NCBI RefSeq assembly: GCF_052115025.1
Contig: NZ_JBFRFW010000006.1
Span: 124,001 to 188,000, forward strand
Source of the DNA: Bradyrhizobium_A sp052115025
GTDB taxonomy: Bacteria > Pseudomonadota > Alphaproteobacteria > Rhizobiales > Xanthobacteraceae
Direction of reading: 5' to 3'
Length of the DNA: 64,000 nt
In this document: positions 50,037-58,348 of the stretch, one piece after another
How positions within the stretch are numbered: position 1 is the first letter of the stretch
Layout: each line of letters opens with the position of its first letter
Made by a program: the position numbers and the translations under genes
The notes under the pieces: model-generated
The model's input: the letters and a program-made list of their open reading frames with translations, nothing else
Databases searched by the model: none
What the model was told of the DNA's origin: nothing

Positions 50037-51011
50037 TCAGTCGATGCTGGCGCCGGAGGCCTTGATGACGCCGGCCCATTTCGCCGTCTCGGACTCGATC
50101 AGCGCGGCCAGCGCCTCGGGCGTGCTTGGCGCGGCCTCCGCCCCAAGCTCGGCGAAGCGCGCCTTGACCGCGGGCTGATCGAGGATCTTGCGCACCTCGT
50201 CATTGAGGCGCGCGACGATCGCCTTCGGCGTCTTCGCCGGCGCCACCAGCGCGAACCACGAGGTGACCTCGCAGCCCGGCAGGCCCGCCTCCGCCATGGT
50301 CGGGATGTCCGGCGCCGCCGGCGAGCGCTGCGCACTCGTCACCGCGAGCGCCCGCAATTTGCCGGCCTTGATGTACGGCAATGACGAGGACAGGTTGTCG
50401 AACATCGACTGGACCTGGCCGCTGATCAGGTCGACGATCGCCGGTGCGCTGCCCTTGTAGGGCACATGCACCAACTGGACCTGCGCGACCATGTTGAAAA
50501 ACTCACCGTTGAGGTGGATCGAGGAGCCAGCGCCGGAAGACGCAAAGTTGATCTGGCCCGGCTTGCTCTTCGCCAGCGCGATGAACTCCTTCAGGTTCGT
50601 CGCCGGCACGGCGGGATTGACCACCAGCACGTTGGGCACGGTCGCGATCAGGCTGATGGGCGCAAAGTCGGTCGCGAAATTGAACGGCAGCTTCGGATAG
50701 AGGCTGGTGTTGATCGAGTTGGCGATGGTGCTCATGAAGATGGTGTGGCCATCCGCCGTGGACCGCGCGACCTGGTCCGACGCGATGGTCCCGCCCGCAC
50801 CCGGCCGGTTGTCGATCACGACCGGCTGCCCCAACGCCTCGGACAGACGCTGCCCGACGAGACGCGCCACCAGATCGGTCGACCCACCGGCGGCATAGCC
50901 GACCACGAGATGAATGGGCTTCGACGGATAGGTCTGCGCATGGCACGCCGCGCCGAACGCACACCACGCAAGCCCCGCGCCAATCACCGCCCCCAGCCAA
51001 CGCTTCCCCAT
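50037..51011 (-). CDS. tctC: tripartite tricarboxylate transporter substrate-binding protein (TctC/Bug)
   Basis: A 324-residue periplasmic binding protein of the Bug family with a cleavable signal peptide (LGAVIGAGLAWCAFGAACHA, cut before QTYPSKPI). Family marks are IHLVVGYAAGGSTDLVARLV, the PGAGGTIASDQVA loop that closes over the carboxylate, and HVPYKGSAPAIVDLISGQVQ. The ATG at 51011 has GGGAGG upstream. It is the first gene of the operon, 53 bp ahead of the TPP enzyme, and diverges from an IclR regulator. The ligand is probably a small carboxylate. Confidence 0.93.
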   Translation of the reverse strand: MGKRWLGAVIGAGLAWCAFGAACHAQTYPSKPIHLVVGYAAGGSTDLVARLVGQRLSEALGQPVVIDNRPGAGGTIASDQVARSTADGHTIFMSTIANSINTSLYPKLPFNFATDFAPISLIATVPNVLVVNPAVPATNLKEFIALAKSKPGQINFASSGAGSSIHLNGEFFNMVAQVQLVHVPYKGSAPAIVDLISGQVQSMFDNLSSSLPYIKAGKLRALAVTSAQRSPAAPDIPTMAEAGLPGCEVTSWFALVAPAKTPKAIVARLNDEVRKILDQPAVKARFAELGAEAAPSTPEALAALIESETAKWAGVIKASGASID

Positions 51012-51034
51012 GGCACGCCTCCCGCCTTGACATG

Positions 51035-51047
51035 TCCACAATATGGA
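51035..51047. promoter_or_regulatory. IclR-type operator, tctC side
   Basis: TCCACAATATGGA (TCCA-N5-TGGA) lies 24 bp upstream of the tctC start. A second site of the same form is at 51142-51154. A matching pair within one divergent promoter region strongly suggests binding by the adjacent IclR regulator. Confidence 0.6.
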
Positions 51048-51141
51048 CTATTTATGATTTCGATATGCGTTTGTGTCACTGAACATTCGTTGATGTCAAC
51101 AGTTTCAGCGCAACGCGCGCGATATGCGCTGTTTTTGTAAT

Positions 51142-51154
51142 TCCATATATTGGA
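51142..51154. promoter_or_regulatory. IclR-type operator, regulator side
   Basis: TCCATATATTGGA (TCCA-N5-TGGA) ends six bases before the iclR-like ATG, where binding would block its own translation start or promoter. It shares the outer four bases on each side with the site at 51035-51047; the centres are 107 bp apart. Confidence 0.6.
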
Positions 51155-51160
51155 CACGCC

Positions 51161-51946
51161 ATGACAAGTGGAACCGACAGCGACACCAGGCCGACCGGGA
51201 CCCAGAGCATCGGCCGCGCCGCCGCAGTGCTGCGTGCACTGGCGTTGCGCAGCCAGTCGGGCGCGCGCATGGCCGATATCGCGCGCGAGACCGGGCTCGA
51301 GCGCCCGACCGCCCACCGCATCCTTCAAGGCCTGATCGCGGAAGGCATGGCGAGCCAGAACGCGGACACGCGCCGCTACCATCTCGGCCCGTTCATTTAT
51401 GAACTCGGCCTGCTCGCAGAGCCGCGCTTTCATCTGCGCGAACTGGCGCGCCCGGCGATCGATTTCCTCGCGGACCAGACCGGCGACACGGTCTTTGCAG
51501 CGGTGCGCGGCGGCAACGATGCGCTGTGCGTCGAGCGCAAGGCCGGCAGCTTTCCGATCAAGGCCTTCACAGTGGATGTCGGCAGCCGGATTCCCTTGGG
51601 GGTCGGCTGCGGCGGTGTCGCCATGCTTGCCGCCCTGCCCCAAGAAGAAGCTGACAGCATTCTCGCCTCCAACGCCCCGCGTCTCGCGGCCTATGGTGAC
51701 CTGACGGCAAGCCAGCTCGCCAAACTGGTGGCGGCGGCGCGCAGCCGTGGCTATGCGGTCAATCCGCATCGCGCAACGGGCATCGCCGCGATCGGCATGG
51801 CCGTGTGCCGGGCAGACGGCGGCCTTGTCGGCTCGATCAGCATCGCGGCCATCGAAAGCCGGCTGCAGCCGGAGCGCATCGACAAGATCGCGCCCCTGCT
51901 GCGGACCGAGGTGCGCAAGATCGAGAAGATGCTGCGGGCGTCGTGA
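51161..51946 (+). CDS. IclR family transcriptional regulator
   Basis: A 261-residue regulator with an N-terminal winged helix-turn-helix (IGRAAAVLRALALRSQSGAR, then MADIARETGLERPTAHRILQ) and a GAF-like effector domain ending in the family segment GLVGSISIAAIESRL. It diverges from tctC and the TPP enzyme operon and probably controls it through the TCCA-N5-TGGA pair. The effector is likely to be the transported carboxylate or its product. Confidence 0.92.
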   Translation: MTSGTDSDTRPTGTQSIGRAAAVLRALALRSQSGARMADIARETGLERPTAHRILQGLIAEGMASQNADTRRYHLGPFIYELGLLAEPRFHLRELARPAIDFLADQTGDTVFAAVRGGNDALCVERKAGSFPIKAFTVDVGSRIPLGVGCGGVAMLAALPQEEADSILASNAPRLAAYGDLTASQLAKLVAAARSRGYAVNPHRATGIAAIGMAVCRADGGLVGSISIAAIESRLQPERIDKIAPLLRTEVRKIEKMLRAS

Positions 51947-51974
51947 GGCCGCAGGCCTCACATCGAAGAAGCCG

Positions 51975-52511
51975 TCACGATGGCAGGTAACCTGCCTCAT
52001 CGGACGTCAGCAAGCGTCTCAGTCTGGTTGCGATCTCCTCAGCGGAGAGCGCGTCGATCAAGTGAGACACAAGCCTGCCTTCGGGGTCCATGACATAGGT
52101 GATCGCGGTGTGCGGAACGGTGTAGTCTGCGTTGCCGGCGGCATCATCCACGCGCTGCGCAAACACACGAAACGCCGCCTTGATGCGATCGATCTGCTCC
52201 CGCGAGCCGGTCAGCCCGGTGAAACGCGGATAGGGTTGCAGGAACGCACGCATGGCGTCAGGCGTATCGCGCTCGGGATCGACAGTGACATAAAGCGCCC
52301 GGATTCGGCCAGCAAGCGGCCCCAGCGAATCCAGCACGGCCGACAGTTTCGTGAGCGCACGCGGACACACCACGCGGCAATGGGTGAAGCCGAAGAACAT
52401 CAGGGCATAGTGGCCGTGATAGGTTTCATCCGAAACATCGCGGCCGTCGTGGTCGATCAAACAGAACGAACCGCCGATCGCGCCCGGCAGCGGCGTTGTC
52501 GTGTTTGTCAT
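51975..52511 (-). CDS. SCO1/SenC-like thioredoxin-fold protein without membrane anchor
   Basis: A 178-residue thioredoxin-fold protein with the SCO copper site: Cys45 and Cys49 in THCRVVCP, and His134 in VPHTAITYVMDPEG. Classical SCO proteins are membrane-anchored and deliver copper to the CuA centre of cytochrome oxidase, or act in redox maintenance. This one begins MTNTTTPLPGAIGGSFCLID directly in the fold, with no signal or anchor, so a cytoplasmic place is implied. Its start overlaps the stop of the linalool-dehydratase-like gene (ATGA), so the two proteins are made together. No oxidase genes are near. Confidence 0.85.
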   Translation of the reverse strand: MTNTTTPLPGAIGGSFCLIDHDGRDVSDETYHGHYALMFFGFTHCRVVCPRALTKLSAVLDSLGPLAGRIRALYVTVDPERDTPDAMRAFLQPYPRFTGLTGSREQIDRIKAAFRVFAQRVDDAAGNADYTVPHTAITYVMDPEGRLVSHLIDALSAEEIATRLRRLLTSDEAGYLPS

Positions 52512-54070
52512 CTCGCATCCTGTTGGCGAGGTTCAAAAGCCATCACGCAGGACTGCGCAAAACCCTGCGGACAGTGCAGCACCACGTCGGCGCCGTCGCG
52601 TTCGACTCGAACGGCTCCCGCGAGCTGCACATCGCTGGCCGTGCCCCGCGCCATCTCCGCCCCGCCCCCCATCAGCGACCACGGCCCGCGCGCCAAAGCC
52701 CTTCCGATCCGCACCGTCCCGTCACCACTGATGTCACGCCGGCGCGCGACGGCAAAGTTCAGCCAGCCGGCCTCGGGCTCGAAAACGGCACGGCTGACAT
52801 CGATATCGGATCCGACCGCAACGATGGCCGGCTCCGCGAAATGCACCGGCTCCCAGGGCTCGTTGTACAGATGCCACAGCCCATCGGGGCGGTTGAGCCG
52901 GGCGTATCCCAGCAGCACGTTGCCGGACATCGGCTCGACCAGCGTGCGGATCCCGTCGGCGTTTTCGACGACATCGTTGCGCGGATAGTACAGCCCGCCA
53001 TCGACCCAGGCCGGCGCCATGTAGCGATCGGCATGTGCCAGCAGGCCATGCAGCGTTTCAGCGTCCCCCATCTCGGAGGCCCACGCGGTGACCCAGCCGA
53101 AATCGCAATCGTCGCTGACGATGCGCAGCCACATGATCTCCGGCCGCACCGGCACGTTGATCGACAGCGTCCCCTCACGGCCGGGCTTCAGAAGGTCGCG
53201 AATTTGCCGGGGATAATGCGCATGGACGAAGTCCCGATTCCACATGTTCAGCAGTGCGCCGGTCCACGCATCGACCCACGGCGCCTTGCCGACGTTCTGA
53301 CGCACCATCCTGGTGTCCTGGGACATCATGATATGATAGTGGCCGTTGTCCCCGACGCGGCCGAACTCCTTCCAGGCCTGCTCGTAGCTCCGCGTCACGT
53401 CGTCGGCCATCGACCCGCCATTGACGAGATCATGCATGCGGAAGCCCAGGATCGCCGGCTGGTTGCAGATCTGGAACACGCAGTTCGGCTCGCAGGCAAC
53501 GCCGAGATAGCCGGACTGCACCATCTGCCAGTAGATGTGATCGTTCAGCGAATTCTGGTCGTACGCAAAACGCTTCTCCTCGCCGCCCCAGAAGTAGGAC
53601 CAGAAGCGGAATGTCAGCGCGCCGGGCTGGGCGTAGCGGTCGTCATTGAAGAGGTAATTATACAACAGCGCCATCGACTGCACGTAGGCGCTGTACATGA
53701 TGTTGTCGCGGCCGACCGGATTCCATTCTTCGCGATAGCCATCAGCGAGATGGGCATTGAAGATGCTGCCGCCCCGGCTGACATCGCGCCAGTACATCCA
53801 CACCTCGGGCAACAGCATCTTTTCGATCAGGCGCTCGAAGATCGGCTTGAATACGCCGGGCGCCGCCGGCAGGCGGTGCTTGTGGGTCAGCGCCAGGGCG
53901 TAGGCCATATAGGCCAGTTGAAAGCGGAAGCCGCCGAAATCCTCCTGACCGAACCCCTTGCCCTTCATCAGGTCCCATTGATTGGGCGGCTGGCGCGAGA
54001 GATTGTCGAAATGCCTGATGTGCCCGATCTGCAGCCTGTCCAGACCGTCCTGCGCATAGGGGCCGCTCAT
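52508..54070 (-). CDS. linalool dehydratase/isomerase-like protein
   Basis: A 520-residue protein that I assign to the linalool dehydratase/isomerase fold by the motifs NIMYSAYVQSMALLYNYL and CEPNCVFQICNQPAILGF. Cys193 and Cys202 have the nine-residue spacing of the active-site Cys171 and Cys180 of Castellaniella LinD. The LinD His in the MYKGH motif is Tyr here, so the chemistry may differ. It is longer than LinD (about 397) through a C-terminal beta-rich extension of about 120 residues and lacks the LinD signal peptide. GGAGACGTTC precedes the ATG. It is coupled to a SCO1-like gene. The substrate may be a terpenoid alcohol or something else. Confidence 0.75.
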   Translation of the reverse strand: MSGPYAQDGLDRLQIGHIRHFDNLSRQPPNQWDLMKGKGFGQEDFGGFRFQLAYMAYALALTHKHRLPAAPGVFKPIFERLIEKMLLPEVWMYWRDVSRGGSIFNAHLADGYREEWNPVGRDNIMYSAYVQSMALLYNYLFNDDRYAQPGALTFRFWSYFWGGEEKRFAYDQNSLNDHIYWQMVQSGYLGVACEPNCVFQICNQPAILGFRMHDLVNGGSMADDVTRSYEQAWKEFGRVGDNGHYHIMMSQDTRMVRQNVGKAPWVDAWTGALLNMWNRDFVHAHYPRQIRDLLKPGREGTLSINVPVRPEIMWLRIVSDDCDFGWVTAWASEMGDAETLHGLLAHADRYMAPAWVDGGLYYPRNDVVENADGIRTLVEPMSGNVLLGYARLNRPDGLWHLYNEPWEPVHFAEPAIVAVGSDIDVSRAVFEPEAGWLNFAVARRRDISGDGTVRIGRALARGPWSLMGGGAEMARGTASDVQLAGAVRVERDGADVVLHCPQGFAQSCVMAFEPRQQDAR

Positions 54071-54134
54071 GAACGTCTCCGATCTCGCACGCTGCGGGAA
54101 TGCTATATTACCAGCCGGCTCACGCCATCACCAA

Positions 54135-54157
54135 ATCATTCATAAAAACTGAATGAT
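54135..54157. promoter_or_regulatory. inverted repeat in the intergenic region before azoR
   Basis: ATCATTCA and TGAATGAT form a perfect 8-bp inverted repeat with a 7-bp spacer, in the 216-bp divergent region between the linalool-dehydratase-like gene and azoR. The AT-rich setting suits a promoter/operator. Which gene it serves is not clear. Confidence 0.45.
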
Positions 54158-54286
54158 GTAACCAGCCTCCCGGCCTTCTTCCCATTTCTTTGTGGGTCTA
54201 TCTCTCCTCCCATCAGGCCGCGATTGGCGCGGCCGACACCACGGCGCGGGTTAACCCGACCATCAGCGCATCCCATGGAGAGTGTC

Positions 54287-54892
54287 ATGAACATCCTGCG
54301 AATCCAGACCAGCCCTCGCGGCGAACATTCCGAGAGCCGCAAGCTCGGCGACTTCCTGGTGGCTGAAGCAAGGCGAACCCACCGTGACGTCACGACCATC
54401 GTGCGCGATGTGTCGAAGGGCGTCACTGTACCCGATCTCGCCTGGATCGGCGCGAGCTTTACCGATGCCGACAAGCGGACGGATGACCAGACGCGCGCGC
54501 TCGACCACTCCGAGCAACTGATCGCCGAACTCGAGACGACCGACCTGCTGGTCATCGAAGCACCGATCTGGAATTTCTCGATTCCCGCGAGCCTCAAGAG
54601 CTGGATCGATCAGGTCGCGCGTGCCCGGCGGACCTTCCGCATGCTGGAGAATGGCGCCGAGGGCCTGCTCAGGGATCGCAAGACCATCGTCATCGTCACG
54701 ACCGGCGGAACGCCGCTGGGCAGTGGCTATGATTTCGCGACCCCGTATCTCCGCTTCATCCTCGGCTTCATCGGCATCAAGGACGTCACGTTCATTGACG
54801 CCGGCGGCCTGCTGTTCGACGCCGACAAGCCGGAGAAGGCGCGTGCTGACATCGCCGCGACCCTGTCCGCGCCGCTGGCCGATGCTGCCTAA
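54287..54892 (+). CDS. azoR: FMN-dependent NADH-azoreductase
   Basis: A 201-residue flavodoxin-like quinone/azo reductase that uses NADH and FMN for two-electron reduction of quinones and azo bonds, protecting against electrophiles. It begins MNILRIQTSPRGEHSESRKL (the FMN phosphate loop), then PIWNFSIPASLKSWIDQVAR (the AzoR signature) and VTTGGTPLGSG. GGAGAG precedes the chosen ATG. It is preceded by the dyad at 54135-54157. Regulators of azoR are often HxlR or MarR proteins, but none is adjacent. Confidence 0.93.
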   Translation: MNILRIQTSPRGEHSESRKLGDFLVAEARRTHRDVTTIVRDVSKGVTVPDLAWIGASFTDADKRTDDQTRALDHSEQLIAELETTDLLVIEAPIWNFSIPASLKSWIDQVARARRTFRMLENGAEGLLRDRKTIVIVTTGGTPLGSGYDFATPYLRFILGFIGIKDVTFIDAGGLLFDADKPEKARADIAATLSAPLADAA

Positions 54893-54982
54893 CACCCTCC
54901 AGGCATGACGGAGCCCATCCGCCCAGGCATGAGCCGGACAAGCGCGCAGCGCGCTTTCCGAAAATATCCTCTTCGATCAAGG

Positions 54983-55021
54983 TGCCAAAGCGCGATGATC
55001 AGACGTCATCGCGCTTTGGCA
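54983..55021. repeat. dispersed Rhizobiales palindrome
   Basis: TGCCAAAGCGCGATGA and TCATCGCGCTTTGGCA are perfect 16-bp arms around a 7-bp loop. The AAAGCGCGATGA/TCATCGCGCTTT core is common in intergenic regions of this family. It follows azoR and may act as a transcript-end hairpin, although no T-tract is present. Confidence 0.6.
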
Positions 55022-55071
55022 ATCCCGCGAACCGCCCGCGTTCGATCTGTCGCCAACAAGGAGAGCCGCCG

Positions 55072-56136
55072 ATGTCCCATCGTCTCGCGCCGCATTTCGT
55101 GTCCTTCCTGACCGCCATCGCGCTGGCCGGCGTCGCCCTGGCCCCGGCCGGCAGCGCCCTGGCGCAAGCCGCTGCTCCCCACCCCGCCGCCTCACACGGG
55201 CCTGCGCAACCGATCGGCATCGGCCTCGAGGGCGTCGCCTATCCCTATCCCGTCCGGTTCCTTGACCTCACCATCGACGGCCAGCAGCTGCGGATGGCGT
55301 ACATGGACGTTCCGCCATCGGCAGTCGCAAACGGCAAGACCGTCGTGCTTCTGCATGGCAAGAGCTTTTCGGGCAATTACTGGGCGCACATGATCGCAAC
55401 CCTGACGGCGCAGGGTTATCGCGTGATCGCGCCGGACCAGATCGGGTTCGGCAAATCGGCCAAGCCCGACATCCGCTACCACTTCGATCTTCTCGCGCGC
55501 AATACCAAGATGCTGCTCGACAGCCTCGGGGTCGGCCGCGCCGCGATCGTCGGTCATTCGTTCGGCGGCATGCTCGCGGTCTACTTCGCCCGCGACTATC
55601 CGGAAACGACGGCGGTTCTCGCACTGGAGAACCCGATCGGGCTCGAAGACTACCGCAGCGCGATCCCGCCGCAGCCGATCGAGGCGCTGGTCAAGACCGA
55701 AATGGCGCAGACGCCGGAGAGCTACCGCGCCTTCATGCAGGCCTTCTTCGTCGGCTGGCCGGCGGAGGCGCAACAGTATGTCGATATCTTTTCAGGCGTG
55801 CTGTCGAGCGGCGAATATCCGCGCTGGGCGCGGGCATCGGCGCTGACCTATGACATGATTTTCAACGAACCGATCCGCCATGAATACCGTCTTCTGAAGA
55901 TGCCGGTGCTGCTCACGATCGGGCAGAATGATCGCAGCGTGTTCTTCCGCCGCTACGCCGCAGCCGAAGCCATCAAGCCGCTCGGCAACTGGCCGGAGCT
56001 CGGCCGCCAGGCCGCCAAGGACATCCCGGACGCAAAGCTGGTCGAGATCGACCACGCCGGCCACCTTCCGCACATCGAGCAGCCCGAGCAGACCGAGGCA
56101 GCCCTCACGGCGTTTCTGGCGGCGCGGTATCAATGA
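55072..56136 (+). CDS. exported alpha/beta hydrolase
   Basis: A 354-residue hydrolase with a Sec signal peptide (FLTAIALAGVALAPAGSALA, cleaved near AQA). The fold motifs are VVLLHGKSFSGNYW for the oxyanion hole, GHSFGG for the nucleophile Ser, IGQNDRSVFF for the acid region and DHAGHLPHIEQPEQ for the His. It resembles periplasmic haloalkane-dehalogenase or epoxide-hydrolase-like esterases; the substrate is unknown. AAGGAGAGCC precedes the ATG, which decides the start. It stands alone behind the palindrome at 54983-55021. Confidence 0.87.
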   Translation: MSHRLAPHFVSFLTAIALAGVALAPAGSALAQAAAPHPAASHGPAQPIGIGLEGVAYPYPVRFLDLTIDGQQLRMAYMDVPPSAVANGKTVVLLHGKSFSGNYWAHMIATLTAQGYRVIAPDQIGFGKSAKPDIRYHFDLLARNTKMLLDSLGVGRAAIVGHSFGGMLAVYFARDYPETTAVLALENPIGLEDYRSAIPPQPIEALVKTEMAQTPESYRAFMQAFFVGWPAEAQQYVDIFSGVLSSGEYPRWARASALTYDMIFNEPIRHEYRLLKMPVLLTIGQNDRSVFFRRYAAAEAIKPLGNWPELGRQAAKDIPDAKLVEIDHAGHLPHIEQPEQTEAALTAFLAARYQ

Positions 56137-56175
56137 CCCGCGGCCCGATGTCGTACCTCTCCGGGCGGCAACCAG

Positions 56176-56400
56176 GAAGCATCGCGTCCGTGAGCCTTGA
56201 GGACCTCGCGGGCGAAGGTCACCTTCAGGACTTCGGTCGTGCCTTCGGCGACCTCTGCGATACGGCTCTGGAAGTACCGCTGGCCGGGCCGGTTCTCCTA
56301 GAGCATGCCGGGGCCGCCATGGATCTGCATCGCGCAGCCGATCACCCGGCAGGCCGCGAGCGGGGCAAAGCATTTCATCATGACCGCTTCCTTGCGCGCA
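56176..56400 (-). pseudogene. acyl-CoA dehydrogenase C-terminal remnant
   Basis: The reverse strand reads GCAMQIHGGPGML, stop, ENRPGQRYFQSRIAEVAEGT, then EVLKVTFAREVLKAHGRD. This is the C-terminal FAD/catalytic region of an acyl-CoA dehydrogenase with a TAG (56298-56300) inside it. Upstream, KEAVMMKCFAPLAACRVIG still resembles the enzyme, but the rest of the gene is absent. The rest of 56137-56553 holds nothing else I can identify. Confidence 0.8.
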
Positions 56401-56553
56401 TCCCCCGGGGGCATGGGACCGCGCGGCTTGGTCTGCCGGGCCGGCCGCATCGGCGCTCTGGCAAAATCCGTGTGAACGTCCTAAATCTTTCTTCGCGGAG
56501 CGCCCAGAACTCCGCTGCGATCCAGTACGGGTGCGCCATTCGGGAGACCGGCC

Positions 56554-56676
56554 ATGAAAGCCTTCCTGCTCGCCTGTGTGGTCGCCATCGCCGTGGCGGC
56601 GGTCGGCGCGGCGGTGCTTGACCGCGTGCAAGAGCCGGTCGCGCAGGCCTTTGCGACGACGGGCGTGCGGCTTTAG
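56554..56676 (+). CDS. 40-residue single-span membrane peptide
   Basis: A tiny open frame MKAFLLACVVAIAVAAVGAA followed by a short polar tail (VLDRVQEPVAQAFATTGVRL). A GGGAGA sequence precedes the ATG. One hydrophobic segment of about 20 residues gives a membrane peptide or an uncleaved signal. Small proteins of this form seem widespread in Bradyrhizobium-type genomes as far as I recall, but no function is known. It converges with the formate dehydrogenase gamma gene. Confidence 0.55.
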   Translation: MKAFLLACVVAIAVAAVGAAVLDRVQEPVAQAFATTGVRL

Positions 56677-56699
56677 GGAGTGCGCCGAAAATTCGGTCC

Positions 56700-57701
56700 C
56701 TACTCCGCCGCCTTGGTCGCCGGATTGGAGCTGATATCATCGGCCCCGGCGGGCGCGCCCTGCTTCTCGAGCCACAGGCTGTGGTGCTCCCTCGCCCAGT
56801 TGACGTCCACGGTGCCGCTGCCCATCGCCTCGAACGCGCCTTCCATGCCGATCGTGCCGATGTAGATGTGGGCCAGCATCACCGAGACGAACAGCACCGC
56901 CACGATGGCATGGACCATCTGGGCGGTCTGCATGCCTTCGATGCCGGACAGGTAGAACGGGAACATCAGTTCGTATCCGGTGACCGCAACGCCGCCGCCG
57001 CCGATCACCACGATCCAGTAGATCATCTTCTGGCCGGCATTGAAGCGATCGGCCGGCGGATGATCGTGTCCCACCATGCCGCCACCGCGCCGGATCCATT
57101 CGAGATCACGCCGGTTCGGAATATTGCCGCCGATCCACATCAGGAAGATCAGCACGACCCCGAGGGTGAACGGGAAGCTGAGATAGTTGTGGGCGTACTT
57201 CGCCCACTGCGACCACAGCGAAAACGCCTCGTGACCGATCAGCGGCAGCAGCAGCGGCCGGCCGAAGGTGATGTTCAGTCCGGACAGCGCCAGAACGATG
57301 AAACAGCTCGCCGACATCCAGTGCACGAAGCGTTCGAACGCGCCGAAGCGCACCACGGTACGCCCCGACCGGCCGCTCTCGAGCCGGACCATGCCGCGGG
57401 AGAGATAGAAGGCAACGAGCACCGCCAGCATGCCGAGGATGGCGACGCCGCCGATCCAGCGCAGGGTGACATTGCGGAACTCACGCCACTGCCGGCCCGC
57501 GGGCTGCTCCAGCACGCTCGCGCGCTGATCGGGAATGCTGATACGCCCCTCGATCCGGTCGCGCTGCTGCAGAAGCTGCTGCTCCCTGACGGCGCTGGCG
57601 GTCGGGTTGACCTGCTGAGTGAAGGACGGCGCCGCCGTCAGGACGAACAGCAGCAGCGTGCCGCCGATCGCCAGGCACATCGAGCGTACAGACCTCACCA
57701 T
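56700..57701 (-). CDS. formate dehydrogenase gamma subunit (cytochrome b)
   Basis: The membrane subunit of a respiratory formate dehydrogenase (333 residues), which passes electrons from the beta subunit through two b haems to quinone. A signal-like N-terminus (CLAIGGTLLLFVLTAA) is followed by a periplasmic stretch of about 70 residues and then a four-to-five-span cytochrome b domain, with His ligands expected in FERFVHWMSASCFIVLALSG, YAHNYLSFPFTLGV and MVHAIVAVLFVSVMLAHIYI. GGGGAGGA precedes the ATG at 57701; the longer open frame upstream overlaps the beta gene and is rejected. It is the last gene of the operon, 38 bp behind the beta gene. Confidence 0.92.
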   Translation of the reverse strand: MVRSVRSMCLAIGGTLLLFVLTAAPSFTQQVNPTASAVREQQLLQQRDRIEGRISIPDQRASVLEQPAGRQWREFRNVTLRWIGGVAILGMLAVLVAFYLSRGMVRLESGRSGRTVVRFGAFERFVHWMSASCFIVLALSGLNITFGRPLLLPLIGHEAFSLWSQWAKYAHNYLSFPFTLGVVLIFLMWIGGNIPNRRDLEWIRRGGGMVGHDHPPADRFNAGQKMIYWIVVIGGGGVAVTGYELMFPFYLSGIEGMQTAQMVHAIVAVLFVSVMLAHIYIGTIGMEGAFEAMGSGTVDVNWAREHHSLWLEKQGAPAGADDISSNPATKAAE

Positions 57702-57739
57702 CCGATCCTCCCCGACATTGAGCAGCCGACGAGACCCCG

Positions 57740-58336
57740 TCAGGACTCGATCGCTTCGCGATAGGCCGTCTTCCAGCCCCATGCGCCCGAGCCATAGCCG
57801 CGTTTCATCACGCGCTCCTTGTAGATCTCGGCGATGATTTCGCCGTCGCCCGCCAGCAGCGACTTGGTCGAGCACATCTCGGCGCACAGCGGCAATTTGC
57901 CTTCGGCGAGGCGGTTCGCCCCATACTTCTCGTACTCTTCCTTGCTGCCGTCGGCTTCGGGGCCGCCGGCGCAGAACGTGCATTTGTCCATCTTGCCGCG
58001 GGAGCCGAAATTGCCGACTTTCGGATATTGCGGCGCGCCGAACGGACAGGCGTAAAAGCAGTAGCCGCAGCCGATGCACAGATCCTTGGAGTGCAGCACG
58101 ACGCCATCGGCAGTGGTGTAGAAGCAGTTCACCGGGCAGACCGCGGCGCAGGGCGCATCGGTGCAGTGCATGCAGGCCATCGAGATCGAGCGCTCCCCGG
58201 GCTTGCCGTCGTCGAGGGTGACGACGCGGCGCCGGTTGATGCCCCAGGGCACCTCATGCTCGTTCTTGCAGGCGGTCACGCAGGCATTGCACTCGATGCA
58301 CCGGTCGGCGTCGCAGAGAAATTTCATCCGAGCCAT
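57740..58336 (-). CDS. fdh3B: formate dehydrogenase beta subunit (four 4Fe-4S clusters, FDH3 type)
   Basis: The electron-transfer subunit (198 residues) relays electrons from the alpha to the gamma subunit. Cysteine groups for four 4Fe-4S clusters are visible: CDADRCIECNACVTACKNE, CMHCTDAPCAAVCPV, CIGCGYCFYACPFG and, paired across the fold, CTFCAGG with CAEMC. It is shorter than E. coli FdnH (about 294) and has no C-terminal membrane anchor, as is usual for the FDH3 type. It lies 12 bp behind the alpha gene. Confidence 0.94.
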   Translation of the reverse strand: MARMKFLCDADRCIECNACVTACKNEHEVPWGINRRRVVTLDDGKPGERSISMACMHCTDAPCAAVCPVNCFYTTADGVVLHSKDLCIGCGYCFYACPFGAPQYPKVGNFGSRGKMDKCTFCAGGPEADGSKEEYEKYGANRLAEGKLPLCAEMCSTKSLLAGDGEIIAEIYKERVMKRGYGSGAWGWKTAYREAIES

Positions 58337-58348
58337 GGGCTGCTCCTG

